A stretch of 41,830 nucleotides of DNA from Pseudomonadota bacterium (GCA_030549795.1 JAUQQO010000007.1:1-41830); one strand, 5' to 3'. Positions 23,864-32,366 are shown, counted from the stretch's first letter. A program made the numbers and translations. Notes: generated from the sequence alone by a model not told the origin.

Positions 23864-25609
23864 ATGGCGATCTCTGAGCACACGATCGCCCGCATCGACC
23901 GTTTGCGAGACACGGCGCCTTTGGGGCTGCGGGAGGGCGTTCTGCGCCTTTTGGCGGCGATTGTCTTGGCCTCGGCGATCGCTGCACCCGTCTTCGTGCT
24001 CTTCGCCTATGTGGGCCAGCCCGATGAGGGGCTCTGGGGCCACTTCGTGCGCACGGTCCTATGGGACCATGTGCGCGACACGGTACTGCTCGCCGCTGGT
24101 ACCGCTCTCGGCACGCTCGTGATCGGCGCCGGCACCGCCTGGCTCGTGACCCTTTACCGTTTCCCTGGGCGTCGGGTTCTGAACTGGGCTCTCGTCCTGC
24201 CGTTGGCCATGCCGACCTACGTCCTGGCCTACGCTTGGACCGATCTGTTGCAGGTCACTGGGCCGATTCCGACCACCCTCGCCTCCCTTCTGGGTCGCGA
24301 GCCGACGCAGCTGTGGTTGCCGGAAATGCGCTCGCTCGGCGGCGCCATTTTCGTGCTCACGCTCGCGCTCTACCCCTACGTCTATCTTTTGGCGCGCGCT
24401 GCGTTCCTCGAACAATCGCAGTGCGCGCTCGAGGTTAGTCGTACCTTGGGATGCAGTTCGGCGGAAGCCTTTCGTCGCGTCGGTTTACCGCTGGCGCGGC
24501 CGGCTATTGCCGCTGGGCTTGCATTTGTTGTCATGGAGACGTTGGCCGATTTCGGAGCGGTCAAACATTTCGAAGTACGCACGTTAACGACAGCCATTTA
24601 TCGCGCCTGGTACGCGCTCAACAGTCCGGTCGTCGCAGCCCAGCTTGCGCTGCTCTTAGTCGGAGCGGTTGCCTTGGTGCTGGCGCTCGAGCGCCGCGCG
24701 CGCCGTCGCGTGCGCTACGCTACCGCAACCGTGCACGTCTTCCGCAAGCGGCGTGAACCCTTGACGGGTATCAAGGGTTGGCTGGCGGCGCTTGCCTGCG
24801 CTCTGCCCGTCGGTGCCGGTTTCTTGCTGCCGGCGATCGGGTTGATCTTTATGGCCCTGGGCGAGCAGCATGAGCTATCCGCGGCGCGGCTCTTCGAGCT
24901 TACCGTGAACACGGTGCAGCTCGCTTTCTGGGCCAGTGTGCTGGTCGTCGGGACGGCGCTTTTGGGCGTGCACATCGTCAGCCGCGACCGTGCGGGGCTG
25001 GCGGCGCGGCTGGTTCGCCTCGCCACCCTCGGCTATGCGGTACCGGGTGCAGTGGTTGGGGTCGGGCTCCTTCTCTTCTTGGGCTGGCTCGACCGGAGCC
25101 TCGATGGATTGGCCCGAATCGTTACCGACCAGGGTCTGCCCTGGTTGCTCACCGGCTCGCTTACCGCTGTCCTCTACGGCTATCTCGTTCGTTTCTATGC
25201 GATCGCGCATAATCCCCTCGATGCTGGCATGGCCAAAGTGTCTCCGGCACTTGTCGATGTCGCTCGAGTCCTCGGCAGCCGCCCCAGCCGGATCCTTGGC
25301 CGAATTCACCTTCCACTCTTGCGCCCCAACCTGCTCACCGCCCTCCTCCTCGTCTTTGTCGAAACGATGAAGGAGCTGCCGGCCACCCTCATCTTACGGC
25401 CGTTCGATTTCGATACGCTTGCGATCGAAGCCTACCATCTTGCGAGCACGGAACGCCTTTACGCCGCTGGCTTGCCGTCGCTCGTGATCGTCGCCGCGGG
25501 ATTGGCCCCGGTCATCTTGCTCTGCCGCATGCTCGACCGCCGCCGGCCGAACATCGGCCGTGCGGCGGCCGAAGCCCTTACTTCCAGCCGCACTGATCCG
25601 CGAGCATGA
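23864..25609 (+). CDS. ferric iron ABC transporter permease (FbpB-like, two fused halves)
   Basis: This 581-residue permease has about 12 membrane spans made of two homologous permease halves, the layout of FbpB/SfuB iron(III) transporters. Each half has its EAA loop: LEVSRTLGCSSAEAFRRVGLPLARPAIAAG and LVDVARVLGSRPSRILGRIHLPLLRPNLL. It should move ferric iron delivered by the periplasmic protein encoded convergently next door. No ATPase gene lies beside it, so it must use one encoded elsewhere. The 3' end overlaps that of the binding-protein gene by 32 bases. Confidence 0.92.
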   Translation: MAISEHTIARIDRLRDTAPLGLREGVLRLLAAIVLASAIAAPVFVLFAYVGQPDEGLWGHFVRTVLWDHVRDTVLLAAGTALGTLVIGAGTAWLVTLYRFPGRRVLNWALVLPLAMPTYVLAYAWTDLLQVTGPIPTTLASLLGREPTQLWLPEMRSLGGAIFVLTLALYPYVYLLARAAFLEQSQCALEVSRTLGCSSAEAFRRVGLPLARPAIAAGLAFVVMETLADFGAVKHFEVRTLTTAIYRAWYALNSPVVAAQLALLLVGAVALVLALERRARRRVRYATATVHVFRKRREPLTGIKGWLAALACALPVGAGFLLPAIGLIFMALGEQHELSAARLFELTVNTVQLAFWASVLVVGTALLGVHIVSRDRAGLAARLVRLATLGYAVPGAVVGVGLLLFLGWLDRSLDGLARIVTDQGLPWLLTGSLTAVLYGYLVRFYAIAHNPLDAGMAKVSPALVDVARVLGSRPSRILGRIHLPLLRPNLLTALLLVFVETMKELPATLILRPFDFDTLAIEAYHLASTERLYAAGLPSLVIVAAGLAPVILLCRMLDRRRPNIGRAAAEALTSSRTDPRA

Positions 25610-26600
25610 GCGCTTCGCGGCTACGGCGCGCGTAGACCGCGGCGTTCATGGTATCCTGTTTGAAGCTACCCCAGCTCGCGACGACTTTGCCCGGCGGGAC
25701 TTGCGGATTTGCCGGATATTCGTAGTTGACATCGGCAAGATAGCGTTGCGCCTCGGGCGATATCAAATACTCGATCAATTTGACGGCGTTGGCGCGATTG
25801 GGCGCATGTGCGAGGAGCCCTACTCCACTCACGTTGACATGCGTGCCGCGGTCGTTCTGGTTCGGGAAGAAAATCCCCACTTTTTCTGCCACCGCACGGT
25901 CTTCGGGTTTGTCGGATCCGACGAGACGACCCAGATAGTAGCTATTGGAGATCGCGACATCGCCGACTCCCGCCGCCACGGCTCGGATCTGATCGGTATC
26001 GCCGCCCTGCGGCGGACGGGCGAGATTGGCCACGAACCCGCGGCACCAGGCGAGCGTCTTGTCGTATCCGTTGGCTTCGATCAGCGAGCCCAACAGGCCG
26101 AGATTATAGATGTTGGTGCTGGACCGGGTGAGAATCCTGCCCCTCCACTTCGGATCGGCGAGGTCTTCGTAGGTCGAAAGCTCCTCCGGCTTCACTCGCT
26201 CTTTGTTGTAAATGAGAACGCGGGCGCGCACGGAAAGCCCGACCCACCGGTCTCCCGGATCGCGTAGATGCGCAGGAATGGTGCGGTGGACGAGTTCGGA
26301 ACCGATCGGCTGAAAGAGCCCCTTTTCCACCGCCACGTGCAAACGCCCGGCATCGACAGTGATGAACAGATCAGCCGGCGATCGCTGCCCTTCGCTCGCC
26401 AGGCGCTGCAGCAAAGGGTCGTGGTCGCCCGAAACCACCCGGACCTCGATGCCGGTGGCGGCCTTAAAGCCGTCCCAGAGTTGTTGGTCGCTGCCATAGT
26501 GGCGGGCGTTGTAGACGTTGACCACCTGCTGGGCTTCAACGTTCGTCCACCAAAGCGTCGATGCCGCGCAGGCGCCTAAGAGAATACGACGCAGCAGCAT
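25578..26600 (-). CDS. ferric iron-binding periplasmic protein (FutA/IdiA-like)
   Basis: This 340-residue ABC binding protein of the iron(III) group has a Sec signal peptide (LLRRILLGACAASTLWW, cleavage near VEAQ). The mature start is VVNVYNARHYGSDQQLW with the iron-ligand region NARHY, and the later SNSYYLGRL supplies the conserved paired tyrosines. It captures ferric iron in the periplasm for the FbpB-like permease. The ATG is preceded by AAGGGGAAAAAGG. The gene is convergent with the permease and divergent from the thiocyanate hydrolase-like operon. Confidence 0.92.
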   Translation of the reverse strand: MLLRRILLGACAASTLWWTNVEAQQVVNVYNARHYGSDQQLWDGFKAATGIEVRVVSGDHDPLLQRLASEGQRSPADLFITVDAGRLHVAVEKGLFQPIGSELVHRTIPAHLRDPGDRWVGLSVRARVLIYNKERVKPEELSTYEDLADPKWRGRILTRSSTNIYNLGLLGSLIEANGYDKTLAWCRGFVANLARPPQGGDTDQIRAVAAGVGDVAISNSYYLGRLVGSDKPEDRAVAEKVGIFFPNQNDRGTHVNVSGVGLLAHAPNRANAVKLIEYLISPEAQRYLADVNYEYPANPQVPPGKVVASWGSFKQDTMNAAVYARRSREALMLADQCGWK

Positions 26601-26619
26601 GCCTTTTTCCCCTTGACAA

Positions 26620-26638
26620 CGATCGCTGGTCGCGATCG
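26620..26638. promoter_or_regulatory. dyad between iron-binding protein and scn-like genes
   Basis: A perfect inverted repeat, CGATCGC, five-base spacer, GCGATCG, lies 19 bases upstream of the iron-binding protein start. A TTGACA hexamer (26613-26618) directly abuts it on the plus strand, but a matching -10 element is not clear. It could be an operator serving one or both divergent units. CGATCG-containing words are common in this DNA, so chance is a real alternative. Confidence 0.35.
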
Positions 26639-26815
26639 ACGGTCGGCGCGTTTGGATAGATGATCGAGAGAAATCATGGAAGCTATTTCTGCTTTTTTTA
26701 GCGATCTTTTTACCCGTTCTTGTTTTGGATCGAGAGAGGCAGGCCCCCCAGTTGCTCTTGCGCCCGCAGCGCCTTCGCTGCAGCCTCGGGTGCGGCAGAA
26801 AGGAGCGAACAGGCC

Positions 26816-27151
26816 GTGCGACGTCACCACGACATGGGCGGGCTCGAGGCGGGGCCGATCGATCGCAGCGAACATGAGCTCGCCCCCTGGGAAAAGAAGG
26901 TCGATGCGATCTTGCGCCTGCTCATGGCCAAACAGATCATGACCCTTGATGAGCTTCGGTGCGGGATCGAAGATCTCGGACCCGGAGCTTATGACCAATT
27001 GTCGTATTTCGAGCGGTGGATCGCCTCGATCGCTAATATCCTCGTGGAGAAGGGTGTTCTAACCGTACAGGAACTCGGCGAGGCCATCGAAGCCGCGCGC
27101 GCGCGACGCGCCGCCGTGGCAGCCTGTACACCCGGGCAGTCACGATCATGA
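26816..27151 (+). CDS. scnB: thiocyanate hydrolase beta / nitrile hydratase beta N-terminal half
   Basis: This 111-residue protein matches the N-terminal helical half of nitrile hydratase beta: HHDMGGLEAGPIDRSEHELAPWEKKVDAILRLL, then YFERWIASIANILVEKGVLT. In thiocyanate hydrolase this half is a separate subunit (beta, ScnB), and the order scnB-scnA-scnC seen here is that of Thiobacillus thioparus. The start is set at GTG 26816, with AGGAG ten bases upstream; the ATG 18 bases later is an alternative. The stop overlaps the next start (ATGA). The subunit wraps the metal subunit and contributes to the active-site cavity. Confidence 0.82.
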   Translation: MRRHHDMGGLEAGPIDRSEHELAPWEKKVDAILRLLMAKQIMTLDELRCGIEDLGPGAYDQLSYFERWIASIANILVEKGVLTVQELGEAIEAARARRAAVAACTPGQSRS

Positions 27152-27444
27152 GCACGCGTTTTCAACCAGGCCAGCTGGTCCGGGTAAAGGCCCTCTATCC
27201 GCCCGGCCATTGCCGAACTCCGTTTTACACCCGCGGCAAATGCGGCCGTATCGTCGATCTCCTCGACGTCGAACCTGATCCGCAGGAGCGGGCTTACGGA
27301 CGCCCGGGGCTTCCGCCGATCCCGGTCTGGCGCGTCGTCTTCGCTCAGCGCGAGCTCTGGCCCGATTACCAGGGCCCCACCCACGACAGTCTCATCGTCG
27401 GCATCTTCGAGAATTGGCTCGAGCCTGTGGAGGAGGAGCCGTGA
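27148..27444 (+). CDS. scnA: thiocyanate hydrolase alpha / nitrile hydratase beta C-terminal half
   Basis: This 98-residue protein equals the SH3-like C-terminal barrel of nitrile hydratase beta: FQPGQLVRVKALYPPGHCRTPFYTRGKCGRIVDL, with the conserved GH-R-P-Y-RG-G motif whose arginines contact the modified cysteines of the metal centre, then PVWRVVFAQRELWP and a closing FENWLEP. It overlaps both neighbours (ATGA before, GTGA after). Whether the complex uses thiocyanate or nitriles cannot be decided from this subunit. Confidence 0.85.
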   Translation: MSTRFQPGQLVRVKALYPPGHCRTPFYTRGKCGRIVDLLDVEPDPQERAYGRPGLPPIPVWRVVFAQRELWPDYQGPTHDSLIVGIFENWLEPVEEEP

Positions 27445-28100
27445 GCGCCCACCGCGAACACGACCACGATCACGAGCCGGGTGCGGGACACCGCCATCCC
27501 TTCCAACCCGATCTCGAGGACGGCCCCTACACCTGGCATATGGCGCTTACCGACGCAGTCGCCGACCTTCTCCTCGCCAAGGGCATCGTCACACCCGACG
27601 AGCTCAGGCGCACCCTCGAGGAGATCGATTCTAAGAATCCGGCGCTCGGCGCGCGTCTGGTCGCCCGCGCCTGGGTCGACCCTGCCTTCAAGGCGCGTTT
27701 GCTCGCCGACGTCAATGCCGCCGCTGCTGAACTCGGCATCGACGCCGGTGGTATTCCCATCCGAGCCATCGAATGCCGTCCTGGCGAGCATCACGTCGTC
27801 GTCTGTACGCTTTGTTCTTGTTATCCGCGTTTGTTGTTGGGTCCGCCGCCTGATTGGTACAAAGCGCGTGCCTATCGTTCGCGGGTGGTGCGCGAACCGC
27901 GCGCCGTGCTCGCCGAATTCGGCCTCGTCCTGCCCGAGGATGTGCGCGTGATCGTGCACGACAGCACGGCCGAGCTGCGCTTTATGGTCCTGCCCATGCG
28001 TCCTGAGGGCACCGAGGGTTGGGACGAAGAGCGGCTGGCGGCGCTTGTCACGCGCGACTGTCTGATCGGCGTGGCGGTTCCACGTCCGCCATCGGCATGA
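27441..28100 (+). CDS. scnC: thiocyanate hydrolase gamma / nitrile hydratase alpha (cobalt type)
   Basis: This 219-residue metal subunit has the claw VCTLCSC (121-127), the cobalt-type sequence; two of these cysteines become sulfinic and sulfenic acids in active enzymes. Nitrile hydratases normally continue YPW; here it is YPR (Arg130). The equivalent position in Thiobacillus thioparus thiocyanate hydrolase is, from memory, also arginine (gamma Arg136), thought to suit the anionic substrate, which favours thiocyanate hydrolysis to carbonyl sulfide and ammonia. Other motifs: PPDWYKARAYRSRVVREPRAVLAEFGL and LPMRPEGTEGWDEERLAALVTRD. A His-rich N-terminus (six His within 18 residues) may handle metal. 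The start is GTG 27441, overlapping the previous stop with AGGAGGAG upstream. Confidence 0.87.
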   Translation: MSAHREHDHDHEPGAGHRHPFQPDLEDGPYTWHMALTDAVADLLLAKGIVTPDELRRTLEEIDSKNPALGARLVARAWVDPAFKARLLADVNAAAAELGIDAGGIPIRAIECRPGEHHVVVCTLCSCYPRLLLGPPPDWYKARAYRSRVVREPRAVLAEFGLVLPEDVRVIVHDSTAELRFMVLPMRPEGTEGWDEERLAALVTRDCLIGVAVPRPPSA

Positions 28101-28636
28101 GGATCAGTTCCGCCTTCGCCCTCGCTCTTTTGCTCGCCGCTCGGCTCGCCGCGGCCGATCAGCGCGATCCGCGCCTTGAACCTCTGTTTTCGCGCCTGGC
28201 CGTGGCCGATGCCGTCGAAGCGCGCCACCTCGAAGCCCAGATCCTGACGATTTGGAGCGCGGTGGATGATCCCGAAGCGCAAGCGCTCCTTGAGCGCGGA
28301 AGCGTGGCGATGGCCAATCGCGACTACGCGACGGCCAAGACCGCATTCGATGCGCTCACTTCTCGATTCCCCCATTTCGCCGAAGGATGGAACCGCCGCG
28401 CCACCTTATTGTGGATTTTGGGCGAGCACCTGGCTGCGGTCGCTGACCTCGAGCGAACGCTCGCTCTTGAACCGCGCCATTTTGGAGCACTCAGTACGCT
28501 CGGGCTCGCGCTCTTGCGCTTGGGTGCGCGCGAGGCCGCCCAACGCGCCTTCGAGGCCGCCTTGGCGATCCATCCCACCTTTGCGGTGGCGCGCTACCAC
28601 GTTGCGCTGCTGCGGCACCCGGAGGGCGAACTCTAA
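28097..28636 (+). CDS. exported TPR-repeat protein coupled to scnC
   Basis: This 179-residue protein has a signal peptide (MRISSAFALALLLAARLAAA) and at least three TPR-like helical repeats between about 70 and 170 (for example AMANRDYATAKTAFDALTSRFPHFAEGW and EHLAAVADLERTLALEPRHFGALSTLG). TPR domains bind proteins. The start ATG overlaps the scnC stop (ATGA), so it is made together with the hydrolase. Similar small periplasmic TPR proteins are common in alphaproteobacteria. It does not resemble the known nitrile hydratase or thiocyanate hydrolase activator proteins, and a periplasmic location would separate it from the enzyme. The role is unknown. Confidence 0.85.
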   Translation: MRISSAFALALLLAARLAAADQRDPRLEPLFSRLAVADAVEARHLEAQILTIWSAVDDPEAQALLERGSVAMANRDYATAKTAFDALTSRFPHFAEGWNRRATLLWILGEHLAAVADLERTLALEPRHFGALSTLGLALLRLGAREAAQRAFEAALAIHPTFAVARYHVALLRHPEGEL

Positions 28637-29850
28637 GAGCTGCGCGCATCCGCGATTGCGCGCCGGGGTGGGGTTGCCGTCGCGAAACGATCGGGAAACA
28701 GCTGGGCGAGCAAGCGGGCGTGGTCGTCGACGTCGACATAGACCCGGCGCGGGAGCCGGGCGATGTGGCGGACGGTCGCCTGCCAACGCTCCTCACTTAA
28801 GGACTCGAGCAGCCGTTCGAGGTTCTCGGCAACCGGCTCGGCGAGCGTCCAGCCCGCTCCGTGCTCTAAGACGAACGAACCGAGCGCCGTGCCCTCCCGC
28901 ACCAGCATCGGGCGGTGGAAGCAGAGCGCGTCGTACATGCGGTTGAACCACGATAAGCGCGCGTTCTCTTCCCACTGATAGTGTACGATCCAGACGAGAT
29001 CGGCACCCGCCAAGATCACGCCGAGCTCGTCCGGGTGCCGGTAGGGGCCACCGAAGGAGACATTGGGCAGATCGCGGATGCGCGCTTCGAGCTCCGCGGC
29101 GACGACGCCTTGTGGGATGCCCCGGATGATCACGGAGACGAGATCGGGGCGGCGAGCCGCAAGAGCAGTTATGATCTCGAGACTGCGCGCACACCGCAAG
29201 TAGCCGAGCCATGCGATCTTCCAAGGCGGAGCGGGTCTGCGCTCGACGTGTGCCGCACTTAGGCCTCGGCGCGCGATTTCCACATCGTCCTGCGGCAATT
29301 TGTTTTCGAGCAGAAACCAAGGACCGCGATAGCCCATTCGTGTGGCATAGAATTTCTCGACGTAGAAGGGCGAGCTCACCACAAGCAAAGCGCATCGTCG
29401 CAAGACGAACTGCTCGAGCGCGCGCACGATCCGCGAGAACAGACCCGAGCCGGTCTGCAGCGGATGTAAATCCAGGACCTCATAGACGAGCGGTGGTCGG
29501 CTGCGGGCGAGCCAGCCAGCAACGAGCACAACCAGCGCTTGCTCAAGATTGCGGGCGATCACGACATGCGAAGCCGCCAGGAAATCCCGCGCCCGCCACA
29601 GCCGCACCGCGCCGATCAGCATCGCGATCAGACGTCGGCCGAAGGCCTGATCCGCGGTGCGGCCCAGGCACAGAATGTCGGCCTCGTCGGGAAGTGGGGT
29701 TTCGCGGCGGCTGAAGCCGGCAAGGAGCACCCGGCAGCCGAGACGTTCGAGCTGCCGGCGTCGGTGGCGGGCTCGCCCATCGCCGAGCACATGCACCACA
29801 TAAGCGACAATAGGCGAGCCCGACCCGCCGCCGGCAGGCATTCGGTTCAC
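28633..29850 (-). CDS. glycosyltransferase family 4-like protein
   Basis: This roughly 405-residue protein looks like a GT-B glycosyltransferase. The N-terminal half has IVAYVVHVLGDGRARHR and VVIARNLEQALV with LVYEVLDLHPLQTG; the C-terminal half has KIAWLGYLRCARSLEIITALAARRPDLVSVIIRG and the acceptor/donor region NRMYDALCFHRPMLVREGTALGSFV. It probably transfers a sugar in surface polysaccharide synthesis. It begins with GTG overlapping the mmsA stop (GTGA), or with an ATG three codons later; no clear ribosome binding site is seen, so coupling to mmsA is likely. Functionally the two genes do not obviously belong together. Confidence 0.78.
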   Translation of the reverse strand: MNRMPAGGGSGSPIVAYVVHVLGDGRARHRRRQLERLGCRVLLAGFSRRETPLPDEADILCLGRTADQAFGRRLIAMLIGAVRLWRARDFLAASHVVIARNLEQALVVLVAGWLARSRPPLVYEVLDLHPLQTGSGLFSRIVRALEQFVLRRCALLVVSSPFYVEKFYATRMGYRGPWFLLENKLPQDDVEIARRGLSAAHVERRPAPPWKIAWLGYLRCARSLEIITALAARRPDLVSVIIRGIPQGVVAAELEARIRDLPNVSFGGPYRHPDELGVILAGADLVWIVHYQWEENARLSWFNRMYDALCFHRPMLVREGTALGSFVLEHGAGWTLAEPVAENLERLLESLSEERWQATVRHIARLPRRVYVDVDDHARLLAQLFPDRFATATPPRRAIADARSS

Positions 29851-31343
29851 CGCAACAACGGCATGGTGAACTCAGCGCCGGCACGGATGCCGGTCGGCCA
29901 ACGCACGGTCACCGCCTTGAGCTTGGTGTAGAAGCGGATGCCCTCGAGCCCGTGGGTATGGTGATCGCCGAACAGCGACCGCTTCCAGCCGCCGAAACTG
30001 TGGAAGGCGACAGGGACGGGGATTGGAACGTTGATCCCGACCATGCCGATGTTGACGGCATTGGTGAACGCGCGCGCGGCATCACCATCGCGGGTGAAGA
30101 TCGCTACCCCGTTGCCATATTCGTGGGCGTTGATCATCGCCACCGCCTCGTCGAAGGATTTCACCCGCACCGTGCTCAACACCGGGCCGAAAATCTCCTC
30201 TTTATAGATCCGCATATTCGGCGTCACGCGGTCGAAGAGACAACCGCCGATAAAGAACCCGTTCTCGTAGCCCTGCATCGTGAAGTCGCGCCCGTCGACG
30301 ACGAGCTCGGCGCCTTCGCGCACCCCGAGGTCGACGTAGGAGCGCACCCGCTCGAGATGCTCACGGGTCACAAGCGGGCCCATCTCCACCCCCGGTTCGG
30401 TGCCCGGCCCGATCTTGAGCTGGCGTACGCGCGGTGCCAGGCGCTCGATGAGCGCGTCGGCGACCTTCTCGCCGACCGGAACGGCGACCGAAATCGCCAT
30501 GCAGCGCTCGCCCGCTGATCCGTAGGCCGCCCCGACCAAGGCATCGACCGCCATGTCGAGATCGGCATCGGGCATGATGACCATGTGGTTCTTGGCACCG
30601 CCGAGCGCTTGCACGCGTTTGCCGTAGGACGTTCCGGTACGATAGATGTACTCCGCGGTGGCGGTCGAGCCGACGAACGAGATCGCCGCCACATCGGGAT
30701 GCGCCAAGAGCGCGTCGACTGTCTCCTTGCCGCCATTGACGAGGTTGACGAGGCCTTCGGGCACGCCCGCTTCGAGGAAAAGTTCCATGAGGATCATGGG
30801 CGCGCTCGGGTCTTTCTCAGACGGCTTCAAAACGAAGCCGTTACCGCAGGCGATCGCAAGCGGTGCCATCCACAAGGGGATCATGACCGGGAAATTGAAC
30901 GGCGTGATCCCTACGCACACCCCGAGGGGCTGACGAACTGAAAAGATATCGATGCCGGTTCCGACCTGCTGACTGATCTCACCCTTCAAGAGTTGCGGCA
31001 GGCCGCAAGCGAACTCGACCACCTCGAGACCGCGCTGGACTTCACCGCGCGCGTCCTCGAGCGTTTTGCCGTGCTCGGCGGTGATCGCCCGCGCGAGCCG
31101 CTCCGCATTGCGCTCAATTACCTCCTTGAGCTTGAACATGACGCGCATGCGGCGCAGCACGGTCTGTTCGGCCCACGCCGGCTGCGCCGCTTTGGCCGCC
31201 TGCACGGCGGCATCGACCTCGGCGGGGGTAGCGAAGGCGACCCGCCCGGTCTGTTCGCCGGTAGCGGGATCAAAGACGGGTCCGAAGCGATCCCCCGCAC
31301 CCGGTATCGCCTTGCCCCGAATGAAATGGCCGATCTCCTTCAT
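29847..31343 (-). CDS. mmsA: methylmalonate-semialdehyde dehydrogenase (CoA-acylating)
   Basis: This 498-residue aldehyde dehydrogenase of the MmsA group forms propionyl-CoA or acetyl-CoA from methylmalonate or malonate semialdehyde with NAD and CoA, in valine, inositol and beta-alanine breakdown. Seen are NAD-binding SFVGSTATAEYIYRTG, the catalytic cysteine in GSAGERCMAIS and, diagnostic for MmsA, the VGINVPIPVPVAFHSFGGWKRSLFGD stretch. The ATG at 31343 has GGAGGTGGAG directly upstream, preferred over 31364. The 3-hydroxyisobutyrate-dehydrogenase-family gene at 35457 might act just before it in valine catabolism. Confidence 0.95.
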   Translation of the reverse strand: MKEIGHFIRGKAIPGAGDRFGPVFDPATGEQTGRVAFATPAEVDAAVQAAKAAQPAWAEQTVLRRMRVMFKLKEVIERNAERLARAITAEHGKTLEDARGEVQRGLEVVEFACGLPQLLKGEISQQVGTGIDIFSVRQPLGVCVGITPFNFPVMIPLWMAPLAIACGNGFVLKPSEKDPSAPMILMELFLEAGVPEGLVNLVNGGKETVDALLAHPDVAAISFVGSTATAEYIYRTGTSYGKRVQALGGAKNHMVIMPDADLDMAVDALVGAAYGSAGERCMAISVAVPVGEKVADALIERLAPRVRQLKIGPGTEPGVEMGPLVTREHLERVRSYVDLGVREGAELVVDGRDFTMQGYENGFFIGGCLFDRVTPNMRIYKEEIFGPVLSTVRVKSFDEAVAMINAHEYGNGVAIFTRDGDAARAFTNAVNIGMVGINVPIPVPVAFHSFGGWKRSLFGDHHTHGLEGIRFYTKLKAVTVRWPTGIRAGAEFTMPLLR

Positions 31344-31421
31344 CGCTCCACCTCCGCAGCGCACCCGGAAAGCATCCGATAGGCCGCGACCGGCCGATCG
31401 TCCAGCCGTAGCATCGGTGCC

Positions 31422-31982
31422 TCAACGAACGCGCTTTTTGCCGTGGATCATGGCGGCGACGAGATTCTCCCCGCCGCGCCAAGAGGTGAGGAGAACACCG
31501 CCCACGTGGAACACGATGAGGAAGAGAAGAAAGCGAGCCGAAAAGGCGTGCAGGGATTCAACGATGGCCGACCCCCAGAACCAATCCGTCGTAAGGAGCC
31601 ATCCCGTAACCGAGGTGGTGGCAATCGTCGCTAGCAGGGCGAGGATCATCCAACCGCCCAAAGGGTTGTGGCCGAGATAATGGGGCGCATCGCCGCGCAA
31701 CCATGCGCGCGCATATCGAGTCGTCTCCTCCACCCCGCGTACGAAATCTTTAAAGCGGCTGTGCGGGGGGCCGATGAATCCCCACAGCACCCGCAAGACC
31801 ACGATGCCGAGGGCGAGATAGCCGGCCCGATCGTGGAGCGCAGGAGGCCCTTCGTGCGTGAGCCAAGCGGTGAGCGTGCTCGCCACGAGCGCCCAGTGGC
31901 CGAGGCGGACGAACGGATCCCATACCTTGACCCGCACGCCTGCGGTCGGCGCGTCGGCACCGTCGCCTGCGGCCCCGATCAT
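31422..31982 (-). CDS. cytochrome b561-type membrane protein
   Basis: This 186-residue membrane protein has four spans and the layout of bacterial b-type cytochromes of the Ni/Fe-hydrogenase cytochrome b / b561 group: VWDPFVRLGHWALVAS with the first heme histidine, then HDRAGYLALGIVVLRVLWGFIG, and SLHAFSARFLLFLIVFHVGGVLL with two more. It likely moves electrons across the membrane. The start ATG overlaps the PepSY gene stop (ATGA). I start here and not further upstream because the upstream part of the frame is the PepSY gene. Confidence 0.9.
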   Translation of the reverse strand: MIGAAGDGADAPTAGVRVKVWDPFVRLGHWALVASTLTAWLTHEGPPALHDRAGYLALGIVVLRVLWGFIGPPHSRFKDFVRGVEETTRYARAWLRGDAPHYLGHNPLGGWMILALLATIATTSVTGWLLTTDWFWGSAIVESLHAFSARFLLFLIVFHVGGVLLTSWRGGENLVAAMIHGKKRVR

Positions 31983-32257
31983 CGCGTGAAACTCCGCAGA
32001 TGCTCGAGGCTCTCGGGATGGAAGTAGGCCTCCACCCGCCGGCCTTGGTCGTCGATGGCGTAGACTTCGTAGCATCCTCCATCGACTTTGATCCGCCGGA
32101 CCTGCCAGCCCTTGGCCTCGAGCCGTTGCTTGAGCTCGCTTTCCGGACGCCAGTTCTGCTCCGGCCCGGAGTTGCAGGTCATGAGCCCGGTCGCCCCCGG
32201 CTCGTGAGCGAAGGCCGCGAGGAGAGCAGCCGCCAATCCGAGTGCTCGCGTGCGCAT
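31979..32257 (-). CDS. PepSY domain-containing exported protein
   Basis: This 92-residue protein has an N-terminal signal (RALGLAAALLAAFAHEPGA) and one PepSY-like domain: LKQRLEAKGWQVRRIKVDGGCYEVYAIDDQGRRVEAYFHPESLE. Such small PepSY proteins are routinely encoded with a b561-type cytochrome, as here (4-base overlap), and may regulate it or bind a ligand in the periplasm. It has two cysteines, in MTCNSG and GGCYEV. The ATG at 32257 directly follows GGGAGACGGAGG. Confidence 0.87.
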   Translation of the reverse strand: MRTRALGLAAALLAAFAHEPGATGLMTCNSGPEQNWRPESELKQRLEAKGWQVRRIKVDGGCYEVYAIDDQGRRVEAYFHPESLEHLRSFTR

Positions 32258-32366
32258 CCTCCGTCTCCCGTGCGTTCTCGCGCGGGGCGGATGGGAGCAC
32301 GGCTCTGTCGCAAAACGATCCCTGCCCGCACGCCGCTCGGTCGCGTTTCGTCGCGCTGCGACAGGC

